Translations under genes and position numbers: made by a program | Part shown: in pieces, positions 1-6,668 of the stretch | How the letters are laid out: the number at the start of each line of letters is the position of its first letter | How positions within the stretch are numbered: position 1 is the stretch's first letter | The notes under the pieces: generated by a model | Seen by the model: only the letters and a program-made list of their open reading frames with translations | Databases searched by the model: none | Told to the model about the DNA's origin: nothing | Assembly (NCBI GenBank): GCA_012800145.1 | Contig: JAAZJW010000145.1 | Coordinates: 1 to 7,992, forward strand | From: Clostridiales bacterium | GTDB lineage: Bacteria > Bacillota > Clostridia > Peptostreptococcales > Natronincolaceae | Reading direction: 5' to 3' | Length of the DNA stretch: 7,992 nt

Positions 1-599
1 CTGCTTATGGAATGACCTTTACCTTGTTAACCACAAGTGAGGGAAATAAAATGGGTAAGACCCAAGCAGGGGCGGTATGGCTGGATCCCGATAAGACATC
101 CCCCTTCGATTTCTATCAATATTGGAGAAATGTTGCGGATACTGATGTTAAAAACTGTCTCTCTCTGCTCACATTTTTACCTATGGACGAGGTGGACAGA
201 CTTAGCTCCCTAGAGGGTGCAAAGATAAACAAGGCCAAGGAAGTTCTCGCCTTTGAAGTTACTAAACTGGTTCATGGTGAAAAAGAAGCCAAAAAAGCCG
301 ATGAGGCCGCAAAGGCCCTATTTGGGGAAGGAGCATTGGGGGGTTCCGTACCGTCAACCGAAATTTCCGGAAATGAATTTGTAGGCGGCATGGATGTTAT
401 CACACTTCTGTCTAAGGTAGGATTAATCCCATCTCGCGGAGAAGGCAGGAGACTCATACAGCAGGGAGGAATTACAATAAATGATGACAGAATAACCGAT
501 ATCGGTACCCTTATTACGCCCGATTCTTTTGAAAATAATACATTGATGATCAGAAAAGGTAAGAAGACGTATCATCAGGTAGTATTAAATGATAAATAA
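1..599 (+). CDS. tyrS: Tyrosyl-tRNA synthetase, C-terminal part (5' end outside window)
   Basis: Attaches tyrosine to tRNA(Tyr) in the cytoplasm using ATP. The frame is open to the left edge (codons Ala-Tyr-Gly precede the first internal Met at 12), so the gene is cut and the Met at 12 is not a start. Counting from that Met, residues 8-17 hold TSEGNKMGKT, the class I KMSKS-type loop in its TyrRS form (KMGKT), followed by AVWLDPDKTSP and FYQYWRN, typical of the bacterial TyrRS anticodon-binding region. Residues about 127-190 form an S4 RNA-binding domain (SRGEGRRLIQQGGITIND). The Rossmann half with the HIGH-type motif is missing. The stop is TAA at 597-599. It converges on the minus-strand hydrolase gene. 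Any upstream T-box leader would lie outside the window. The family assignment is firm. Confidence 0.96.
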   Translation, partial: AYGMTFTLLTTSEGNKMGKTQAGAVWLDPDKTSPFDFYQYWRNVADTDVKNCLSLLTFLPMDEVDRLSSLEGAKINKAKEVLAFEVTKLVHGEKEAKKADEAAKALFGEGALGGSVPSTEISGNEFVGGMDVITLLSKVGLIPSRGEGRRLIQQGGITINDDRITDIGTLITPDSFENNTLMIRKGKKTYHQVVLNDK

Positions 600-604
600 A
601 AATT

Positions 605-732
605 GTAGGGGTGGACGACTCTGTCCACCCCCGGGCAGACAGGGTCGTCTGCTCCTACCAATCCCCGGGCAGACAGGGTTGTCTGCCCAAGATGGATAAG
701 GCAAACACATAGGTCTATAGGTTTGCCCCTAC
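605..732. repeat. Cluster of stem-loop repeats in the tyrS/hydrolase spacer
   Basis: The stretch is bounded by GTAGGGG (605-611) and its complement CCCCTAC (726-732). Inside are four consecutive hairpins. Unit A at 605-630 is inverted, with stem GGGTGGAC/GTCCACCC. Unit B at 633-658 has GGGCAGAC, a six-base loop, GTCTGCTC and a CTAC tail. Unit C at 667-688 has a perfect GGGCAGAC/GTCTGCCC stem and lacks the tail. Unit D at 700-732 has GGCAAAC/GTTTGCC around a 14-base loop, then CCTAC. A further copy lies at 6600-6625. No T-run follows any stem, so a classical intrinsic terminator is not supported, although the hairpins sit where two convergent transcripts would end. This looks like a dispersed REP/MITE-like intergenic repeat. 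No coding region was seen in 600-841. Confidence 0.8.
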
Positions 733-748
733 ATCCTCACCTAGGATG
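732..748. repeat. Small hairpin after the repeat cluster
   Basis: CATCCT (732-737) and AGGATG (743-748) form a perfect six-base stem around the loop CACCT. It sits immediately beyond the GGGCAGAC-type units. It has no T-run. It may be part of the same composite element; its function is unknown. Confidence 0.4.
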
Positions 749-800
749 ACAATTATGATATCTTTATAGAACCATGGCCTTTTTAGCAGTCCCCTTACAT

Positions 801-834
801 CCCTGACCAACCGACTAACCGGCCCCTGACCAAC
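801..834. repeat. 11-base direct repeat next to the hydrolase stop
   Basis: CCCTGACCAAC occurs at 801-811 and again at 824-834, a 23-base period, with a looser related GACTAACC between them. The second copy ends a few bases before the hydrolase stop codon (842-844). Two copies are too few to call this a tandem array; it may be the edge of another dispersed repeat. Confidence 0.4.
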
Positions 835-841
835 TGATCAC

Positions 842-2149
842 TTACACCTCAAAATAAAATTCAATTCTGTCCTCATCCAACTTCCTAACATTTTCATCTG
901 TCAACTCTTCTTCCACTTTTGTGCCTATTACAAAAATGTCATAATCTATCTCATCTTTTGCTAGTATTTCTAAAATATATTTACCTGAGGGTATGTTTCT
1001 GAACATAACCCATATATAATCTTTTCCGAATTCTTCCATAATAAATTCATGTTCTGTAACAATTTCTGTCTGTATAAACCTGCCTATTATTTCCGTCCTG
1101 TCTTTTAATGTCATGTCGATATACTTTTTAAATATTATACCTAGGGGATACCCCTCAGGTTCCACAATTTTCTTTTCTATTAAAGATTCTTTAATCCCAT
1201 AGATATTTGCAATATATTGTATAGAACCTGTCAAAATTCCGCTATGCCCTTCATTCATCATAAATGTTTTTCCAGAATCTATGGTCGCACTTTTTACCGT
1301 GACTGTCCCGTCTCCTTTTCTTGTTTCAAGTGAAGATATTATATCCTCACTTTTGTTGTTGAGCATTGCCTTTTTGTCCACTACCAATGTTTCATCAGTT
1401 TTTCTGCCTGTGCCTATGAAACAATATAAATTTTTAACCCTGTTATTCAGTATACTTATATTTTTATTTAAATTACTTATAAAACTGTTTTTGTATTTTA
1501 TATATTCATTCGGAATATAAACATAATTATTATTTCCATCCTCATAGCATAGTACATACCCATAATCATATGCAGGCAACAAATCCCCGAGACCTTGAAA
1601 ATTTTTATGCAATATTTCAATTTTGTCTTTACCGAGAGGAACGCCCAGCATTCTGGTAATCAACCAAATATATCCTTTTTTTATAATTTCAAATAATTGA
1701 TTTGTTTGGTTTGGTTTGTTTTCCATCATTTTCCCTGTACTCCAAGTATAATACGCATCTACACTTCCCCTGTTGGGTGTTCCCAAAACCATAAAATTTC
1801 CGATATCATAACCATATGATTTATTCTGGATATAGGTGCGTCCCACCAATCCGCCCATACTGTGACATAACAAATCAATTTTTTGATCAGGATATTTTGC
1901 TCCTACTTTCAACAGTAAAGGACGGAGAAATTGCTCCACTATATCTTTGCAACTTTTCCGCCAATCATAATAACATACAAATAGATTTTTGTTTAATGTG
2001 TACCCCAGATTCTCCAGTTGCCCTATAAATGGCCTGTAAACCCAGGCGGCTACACCAAATCCCCAGCCACATTTACATCCCAGCATTTCACCACCCATAG
2101 AGCCCATTAATCCGGGAATAAAAATAATCGGTATCAATTCATCGGACAT
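842..2149 (-). CDS. LCAT-like alpha/beta hydrolase (putative lipase/acyltransferase)
   Basis: A 435-residue serine hydrolase of the lecithin:cholesterol acyltransferase-like class. Residues 7-17 (PIIFIPGLMGS) match the first strand and oxyanion-hole region. The nucleophile elbow is CHSMGG with Ser97. The Asp is placed in GDGTV at Asp280 and the His in EGHSGIL at His302, both in the context usual for LCAT-like enzymes, so a full triad is visible. Residues about 130-270 look like a lid or cap insertion. The last ~95 residues (about 340-435) are a beta-rich, acidic tail of unknown role. There is no signal peptide or membrane segment, so it is probably cytoplasmic, which is unusual for a lipase. 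ATG 2149 is preceded by GGAAGGGTGG. A TATAAT lies at 2180-2185 on the minus strand, but its -35 is weak. The gene follows DUF2225 by 74 bases. The substrate is unknown; ester hydrolysis or acyl transfer is inferred from the fold. Confidence 0.87.
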   Translation of the reverse strand: MSDELIPIIFIPGLMGSMGGEMLGCKCGWGFGVAAWVYRPFIGQLENLGYTLNKNLFVCYYDWRKSCKDIVEQFLRPLLLKVGAKYPDQKIDLLCHSMGGLVGRTYIQNKSYGYDIGNFMVLGTPNRGSVDAYYTWSTGKMMENKPNQTNQLFEIIKKGYIWLITRMLGVPLGKDKIEILHKNFQGLGDLLPAYDYGYVLCYEDGNNNYVYIPNEYIKYKNSFISNLNKNISILNNRVKNLYCFIGTGRKTDETLVVDKKAMLNNKSEDIISSLETRKGDGTVTVKSATIDSGKTFMMNEGHSGILTGSIQYIANIYGIKESLIEKKIVEPEGYPLGIIFKKYIDMTLKDRTEIIGRFIQTEIVTEHEFIMEEFGKDYIWVMFRNIPSGKYILEILAKDEIDYDIFVIGTKVEEELTDENVRKLDEDRIEFYFEV

Positions 2150-2179
2150 TATTATATTCCACCCTTCCTGTTTTGCTTA

Positions 2180-2185
2180 ATTATA
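2180..2185 (-). promoter_or_regulatory. Possible -10 element for the hydrolase gene
   Basis: A perfect TATAAT lies on the minus strand about 30 bases upstream of the hydrolase ATG, in the 74-base gap after the DUF2225 gene. A TTGCTA sits only 13 bases upstream of it, too close for a normal -35, and the 17-base position holds no good hexamer. In AT-rich DNA such a match can arise by chance, so this is only a candidate. Confidence 0.25.
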
Positions 2186-2223
2186 CTTATCCGATGAATA
2201 GCAATTATATGAATAAAACATCT

Positions 2224-2913
2224 CTATTCAACAGCTTTTTCACTGCTATGTTGTTCCCTTGCCCTGCGCCATTGTTCCCGCGCTTTTAGTTGTATCTGCC
2301 TTTTTCTCTTGATGTTGGGATGCTCCAGCGCTATACCGTACCACTTGATTGCCTCATTATAATGCCCGAGTTTCCTGTTTAACTCCCCGTTTAAATATGC
2401 TAACGTTACTTCATCCAGGCCTGCCTCGGCTATCCTTTCGGTTTGATACGCTTCCTCGAAAAATTTTAATGCATATGCCAAAAATTCCTGTTCTCTCGGA
2501 TCTTTAACTTCCCTGTAAAGCCATGCTAACCTCAAACAAACACCACCGGTATATGCCTTTGATTTCTTTAATATTTGTGCAATAAACAATGCTATTTTAA
2601 AACTTTCCTCCGCTTCCTTGAAGGTGCGGACTCCACCGAAGTCCCGTTCCTTCCATTTAGAACTGACCATTTTCTTTACCATTTTTATTTGATTTTCCCT
2701 AATATTGTTAAATTCTCTCTCTGTAGCGGCATAGCCGCAGACAGGGCATACCCATATATAGTAATAATTCGGATTTACATTGTTTTTATATATAACGTTA
2801 AAGTCATCTTCCCGTTTCTTTATTCTGAGTGGACGTGTCCTTATTTTTTTCGTAGTAAAATTATATTTACATACACTACAAACACAGTCCTTATCATATA
2901 GTAATTTTTCCAT
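2224..2913 (-). CDS. DUF2225 family protein with two CxxC motifs and TPR-like helices
   Basis: A 229-residue soluble protein matching the DUF2225 family, common in Clostridia and of unknown function. The N-terminal part carries Cys12-x2-Cys15 (with an extra Cys10) and Cys56-Pro-Val-Cys59-Gly, a likely four-cysteine zinc-binding module. Between them is a basic segment (KKIRTRPLRIKKRED) followed by NPNYYYIWVCPVCGY, a diagnostic stretch. Residues about 98-200 are helical and TPR-like (KEAEESFKIALFIAQ, GELNRKLGHYNEAIKWYGIALEHP), which suggests protein binding. The C-terminus is highly charged (REQWRRAREQ). No signal peptide or membrane segment is visible. ATG 2913 has a good AAAGGGAG ribosome binding site. 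It lies 57 bases after the VanW-family gene in the same direction, probably in the same transcript. The family call is firm, the function unknown. Confidence 0.88.
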   Translation of the reverse strand: MEKLLYDKDCVCSVCKYNFTTKKIRTRPLRIKKREDDFNVIYKNNVNPNYYYIWVCPVCGYAATEREFNNIRENQIKMVKKMVSSKWKERDFGGVRTFKEAEESFKIALFIAQILKKSKAYTGGVCLRLAWLYREVKDPREQEFLAYALKFFEEAYQTERIAEAGLDEVTLAYLNGELNRKLGHYNEAIKWYGIALEHPNIKRKRQIQLKAREQWRRAREQHSSEKAVE

Positions 2914-2940
2914 TTTTCGTCTCCCTTTGAATTTAACCCT

Positions 2941-2952
2941 ATTTGGCCAAAT
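2941..2952. repeat. 12-base perfect palindrome ATTTGGCCAAAT
   Basis: ATTTGGCCAAAT is its own reverse complement and lies in the 57-base gap between the VanW-family stop and the DUF2225 ribosome binding site. On the minus strand a TATAAT (2960-2965) lies just upstream of it. An operator is possible but a single chance palindrome is equally likely. Confidence 0.3.
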
Positions 2953-2970
2953 GTGTAGTATTATATTTGA

Positions 2971-4332
2971 TTATTCTTGTTTTGTACCTTCTATAATGAG
3001 CCCATCCCTGGGAGGATAGTAGTCCCTGGTTACCAGTTCCCTTTTTACCTCCCGCCCGTCTTGCAAGTAAACTTTGTGTGTCACAGCCCTATAGCCTCTT
3101 TTTCCGCTTTTGCTGATCTTTTTTTCTGATATGTACATATTTCCGTCCTTTTTTACCTGCATTTTGGGCTCGATCGTCTCCACCACTTCGGATTCCAGGT
3201 CTACGTATATATCGTCAGTTTTTTTGCCGTACAACCTTATGTGTATTTCCCCACCCCTGACAAAACCCTCTATGTAAACAGGGTACTCTTTGTTATTCCT
3301 GAATTTAAGATCTATATAGCCATAGGCAACCGTCGCATCTTGGCCCATGGGAACATAACTGACAGGCAATCCGTGGTTTTGCCTGGATGTTATCTCCATG
3401 TCGGACTTGAGAGCAGCCCGATATAATGTTGTAGATACCTGGCAAACCCCGCCCCCGATTCCAACTGTAAATTCACCGCCAACTATAACGGATGCTTCCT
3501 TATAGCCCGCTTCTGCGTTCCTGGGACCGGTACTGTTGTTAAAGGAAAATTCCTCTCCCGGCATCAGTACTGTGTTATTAATACTGTTAACCGCAATTTT
3601 AATATTTTCCGTTCTGCCCTTGTTCTGACTGTTGAAAATTGTGACAGATTCCCCAATCAGATCCTTAATACTACCCAGGTCCTTACTTGTAATCCCCGGT
3701 TCCGTATCCCCTACCTTTATATCTATCGACATACTATTGAAATTATTTATAGCAACCAATATATTCTGTTTCAGAATATCTCTATCTACCTCCATGCCCA
3801 AAATTTCTTTTGTAATTATGAAATTCTCATTTTTTCTTTCAATTTTGGCGTTTATAGGCGCCTTATTAATTGTTTTGGAAATTTCACTGATTTTATCTTC
3901 CACCCTCGATAAATCATAATTCGGTATTAATTTGATGGTTCGGGGGTTTCTTCTTAAATTTAGAATTGTTTTTATTTTATGAAAATAACCGTTTCCCCTA
4001 CCCACATTATAGGCTTCTTCTATGCCTTCATCTAATAGATAATACAGATCTATATCCTTGCAGGTTAGAGCCCAGGTATCATCATTGTATACAAGTTGTA
4101 TTGTAAATTCATCTAACTGTTTTTCCAATTCTTCACTCACTTTTTGCTTTGCTCTGTCAGGTGTAAGTTGGCCAACATCGATGTTGTTAATAAAAATGTT
4201 AGAAAAAATTTTGGAACTGTCGAATAGCCAAATATATAAATTTATACACAAGAATATTGCAACGGCAGAAATAATGATAATTATACGAATCTTTTTTGCC
4301 AGATTTTTGCCGATCGACGACGAAGCATTCAT
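2971..4332 (-). CDS. VanW family protein: membrane anchor, YoaR-like, VanW and G5 domains
   Basis: A 453-residue envelope protein. One membrane segment (about residues 16-36, RIIIIISAVAIFLCINLYIW) follows a short basic N-terminus (KNLAKKIR), so the rest should lie outside the membrane. Residues about 46-211 resemble the YoaR-like putative peptidoglycan-binding domain that often precedes VanW. Residues about 231-371 are the VanW domain, with MPGEEFSFNNSTGPR and GGGVCQVSTTLY (293-304) as its hallmark blocks. Residues about 379-449 form a G5-type domain ending REVKRELVTRDYYPP. VanW was named from vancomycin-resistance clusters, but no van genes are present here; a cell-wall role is inferred. The start is ATG 4332, which has GGAAGGTGG eight bases upstream; the frame extends to TTG 4374 with no comparable site, and those 14 residues are unlike a signal sequence. 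The gene lies 107 bases downstream of the FtsA-like gene. Confidence 0.92.
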   Translation of the reverse strand: MNASSSIGKNLAKKIRIIIIISAVAIFLCINLYIWLFDSSKIFSNIFINNIDVGQLTPDRAKQKVSEELEKQLDEFTIQLVYNDDTWALTCKDIDLYYLLDEGIEEAYNVGRGNGYFHKIKTILNLRRNPRTIKLIPNYDLSRVEDKISEISKTINKAPINAKIERKNENFIITKEILGMEVDRDILKQNILVAINNFNSMSIDIKVGDTEPGITSKDLGSIKDLIGESVTIFNSQNKGRTENIKIAVNSINNTVLMPGEEFSFNNSTGPRNAEAGYKEASVIVGGEFTVGIGGGVCQVSTTLYRAALKSDMEITSRQNHGLPVSYVPMGQDATVAYGYIDLKFRNNKEYPVYIEGFVRGGEIHIRLYGKKTDDIYVDLESEVVETIEPKMQVKKDGNMYISEKKISKSGKRGYRAVTHKVYLQDGREVKRELVTRDYYPPRDGLIIEGTKQE

Positions 4333-4340
4333 AGTATAAT

Positions 4341-4349
4341 CCACCTTCC
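4341..4349 (-). promoter_or_regulatory. Ribosome binding site fixing the VanW-family start
   Basis: On the minus strand GGAAGGTGG precedes ATG 4332 by eight bases. It lies inside the frame extension to TTG 4374, whose own upstream sequence (CTGGGA directly next to the TTG) is poorly spaced. This decides the start in favour of ATG 4332. Confidence 0.8.
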
Positions 4350-4439
4350 ATTGCCCGGGACAACTTAAGGTCAATCCCAGGCAATTTCAACCCATTTTAA
4401 TATATACTATTTTGCTTCCACTAAAAGTATTCAATAACA

Positions 4440-6452
4440 TTAACAGTCCCAATAAATTCTTACCTCGTCTCCGGTTTTTATGGAATCTGTATAATTTGCT
4501 TTCCTCCCGTTTAACAATAAAACCAGTTTTCCATACGCTTTGCTGCGGTCAAAATCAATATAATCAAAAATATCTATGAAAACAACCCCGTCTTTTTTAT
4601 CGGGAATTTTTATTATGCTATCGTTACATTTGATTGTAATTTCTCCACCCTTTGGTTCGGTCTTTTTATTAGGATAATTTATACTTTTTTGCAGATCTTG
4701 TCCAGTTGTTTTTCTTTCAATATTAATATAATCTCCGTTCTTAATATCTTGATCCGACTTTGCTATTTTGTTGTTTATTTTAAAAATATATTCCCCATAA
4801 TCGACACCCATATATAAGCAAAGGTCACTCATATTTTTTATGCTATCGTATTTAATATGATCCCCATCCTCAATAACGGTATCTTGGGTAGCTATTTTAC
4901 TGTTTATAACATAATTATATATTTGGGGTGTAGGGTTTTCGTTGATAAATATTTTGTTTTGCAACGGAAGTACATTTTTTAGCAAATACGTCTTTGGTCT
5001 GCCCTCTTTCGCAGGGTAAATTTTAATAGCATCCCCATTTTTTATATCGGATTCCATATTGCATACTTCACCGTTAACTATTATTTTGGCTGCCTCCCCG
5101 TATTCCCCATGTAACACCCTTTTACTGCCATTTATACTTACGTTTATGGATTTGCCCCTTTCAGGTATCAATTTCCTAGGGTTAAACCCGGTCAAAACCA
5201 AAGCATCCTTTACCTTCAGCTTTTTCGTTTGGAAAAGTTTAAACCGCCTTTCGTTTACATATATTTCGATAAAGTCCGGTTCCCGGTCCCTTAATGTTTT
5301 AGTTAAAATTCCTATAGGCGTAACATATTCAGGCCCTGAAATAGGTGTTGCAGTTAAAACTGTGTCCTTAAATGCTTCAATACCCCTAACCACTACCCTT
5401 TCCTTAGGAAGATTCAATCCCTCCGCAATGAACCTATCGAGCCAAGGCAATTGACTGCCCCCGCCTATTAAAAAAACGGCGCTGGGAGGTTTCCCATTTT
5501 GTTCAATAATTTTGTCGGCTATCAAATCTGCCACTTTCCTGATTGTAGGCTCAACCCTCCTCAATATTTCATCACTTTCTATTTCATAAGGTATGTCAAC
5601 AATACTCGAAAATTTTTGGAGATTTTCTTTGTTCAGGTTAATTTTTAATTTTTCCGCTTCATCAAAGTCCAGCAGATATTCCTTTGCTATTTGTTCTGTA
5701 ATATCATCCCCTGCACTGGATGTCATCCCGTAGGCTGTTATCGTACCGTCTCTTGTAACAGCAATATCCGAAGTGCCTGCACCGATGTCCACCAATGCCA
5801 GATTCAACAGTCTTACATTTTCCGGAACAGCTACTTCAATAGCGGCGATAGGTTCCAATGTCATGTATTTGATTTCCAAACCCAATTTAGAAATCACTGC
5901 ATACAAACTGTCCACAACCATCTGTGGTAAGAACGTTGCTAAAATGTCTATTGCTATTTTATGCCCCCTATGCCCTAGAGGATCAGTAATCATAACATCA
6001 TCAATATAATAATGTACTACTGTATAACCAACACAAAAATACCTTGTATATTCCTCGGATTGTTTCTCCAGCTCATGTTTGGCCTTTTGTAGTCCTTCAA
6101 TTTCAAGACTGTTAATCAGATCCGCATCTATATCCTTTATAGGGTCTGTTTCCCTATAGACAGTAACCTTGTTGGTTTGAAGTGAACGCCCTGCAACCGC
6201 AATAGTCACCTCATCTAAAGTGCAATTCGCTTTTTCCTCCAGTGCAAGTTTGACCTTTTCAGCGGCATCCGCCACACTGTTAATATCGTGTATCTGCCCT
6301 TCATACATTGCTCTTTTTTTATGGAACTCAGTTTCCATATGTTCCACGATTATTTTATCGTTTTCCCTTTTCCCCAATATACCTATTACACTCCTGGTAC
6401 CTATATCCAGTGAAAAAACAAAACTGTTATTATCTAACTCTTTGTATGGCAT
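4440..6452 (-). CDS. FtsA-like actin-fold ATPase with long beta-grasp-like C-terminal extension
   Basis: A 670-residue protein of the FtsA/actin superfamily. Residues 13-26 (FSLDIGTRSVIGIL) are the phosphate-1 loop, 218-232 (LALVDIGAGTSDIAV) phosphate-2, and 325-346 (AVFLIGGGSQLPWLDRF) the adenosine motif, so ATP binding is expected. Residues about 82-175 correspond to the FtsA-type 1C/SHS2 insertion (VTIAVAGRSLQ, GHRGHKIAIDILATFLP). The ATPase core ends near 390, close to usual FtsA length, but the amphipathic membrane-targeting helix is not seen. Instead about 275 more residues carry four 23-residue motif copies (457-479, 514-536, 557-579, 645-667) with N at position 4, I at 14, GD at 17-18 and I/V at 20, like the last hairpin of ThiS/TGS-type beta-grasp domains. 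No ftsZ is adjacent, so this is probably a paralogue, not the divisome FtsA. ATG 6452 has GGGAAGGAA eight bases upstream. It ends in Cys670. The function is unknown. Confidence 0.87.
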   Translation of the reverse strand: MPYKELDNNSFVFSLDIGTRSVIGILGKRENDKIIVEHMETEFHKKRAMYEGQIHDINSVADAAEKVKLALEEKANCTLDEVTIAVAGRSLQTNKVTVYRETDPIKDIDADLINSLEIEGLQKAKHELEKQSEEYTRYFCVGYTVVHYYIDDVMITDPLGHRGHKIAIDILATFLPQMVVDSLYAVISKLGLEIKYMTLEPIAAIEVAVPENVRLLNLALVDIGAGTSDIAVTRDGTITAYGMTSSAGDDITEQIAKEYLLDFDEAEKLKINLNKENLQKFSSIVDIPYEIESDEILRRVEPTIRKVADLIADKIIEQNGKPPSAVFLIGGGSQLPWLDRFIAEGLNLPKERVVVRGIEAFKDTVLTATPISGPEYVTPIGILTKTLRDREPDFIEIYVNERRFKLFQTKKLKVKDALVLTGFNPRKLIPERGKSINVSINGSKRVLHGEYGEAAKIIVNGEVCNMESDIKNGDAIKIYPAKEGRPKTYLLKNVLPLQNKIFINENPTPQIYNYVINSKIATQDTVIEDGDHIKYDSIKNMSDLCLYMGVDYGEYIFKINNKIAKSDQDIKNGDYINIERKTTGQDLQKSINYPNKKTEPKGGEITIKCNDSIIKIPDKKDGVVFIDIFDYIDFDRSKAYGKLVLLLNGRKANYTDSIKTGDEVRIYWDC

Positions 6453-6599
6453 TTAACACATTCCTTCCCATCAATACAGTTATATATAACAGTTCTTCAT
6501 GAAATTTTATTTTCCTTCATAGGGAGTTAAGCAAAATAATTAATCTATGCCAAGGTCTAAAACAGACTGTATGCAAAAACACTGTTCCTGCATTTTTAT

Positions 6600-6625
6600 G
6601 GGCAGACAGAGTCGTCTGTCCCTAC
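6600..6625 (+). repeat. Second-site copy of the GGGCAGAC hairpin repeat
   Basis: GGGCAGAC (6600-6607), loop AGAGTC, then GTCTGTCC (6614-6621) pair along eight bases with one G-T wobble, followed by CTAC. The unit matches those at 605-658; its loop AGAGTC is the same as in unit A read on the opposite strand. It lies in the 216-base gap between nth and the FtsA-like gene. No T-run follows on either strand. Confidence 0.75.
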
Positions 6626-6641
6626 CCGAAGATGATAACTT

Positions 6642-6654
6642 GGTGCCCGGCACC
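6642..6654. repeat. GGTGCC-C-GGCACC palindrome after nth
   Basis: GGTGCC (6642-6647) and GGCACC (6649-6654) are complementary arms around a single base (in a real hairpin five pairs and a three-base loop). It lies 15 bases beyond the nth stop codon, in the region where the nth transcript would end, and close to the hairpin at 6600-6625. No T-run follows, so terminator function is unproven; a short dispersed palindrome is as likely. Confidence 0.4.
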
Positions 6655-6668
6655 GATGATAATGCCAT

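Noticed and set aside
605..688. A short CRISPR array
   Set aside because: The units are palindromic, adjacent and in mixed orientation, with no spacers of regular length and no cas genes nearby.
605..732. Rho-independent terminator for tyrS or for the hydrolase
   Set aside because: The stems are strong, but no T-run follows them on either strand and the same hairpin recurs at 6600-6625, which fits a dispersed repeat better.
2971..4332. Vancomycin resistance determinant
   Set aside because: VanW-domain proteins are widespread in Clostridia without resistance; no vanA/H/X, vanR or vanS gene is present here.
5059..5454. A 131-codon plus-strand open frame
   Set aside because: It lies entirely opposite the FtsA-like gene and reads as low-information Ser/Leu-rich antisense translation.
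4440..6452. Canonical ftsA or pilM
   Set aside because: The protein is about 250 residues longer than usual FtsA, shows no C-terminal amphipathic helix, and has neither ftsZ nor pilus genes next to it.
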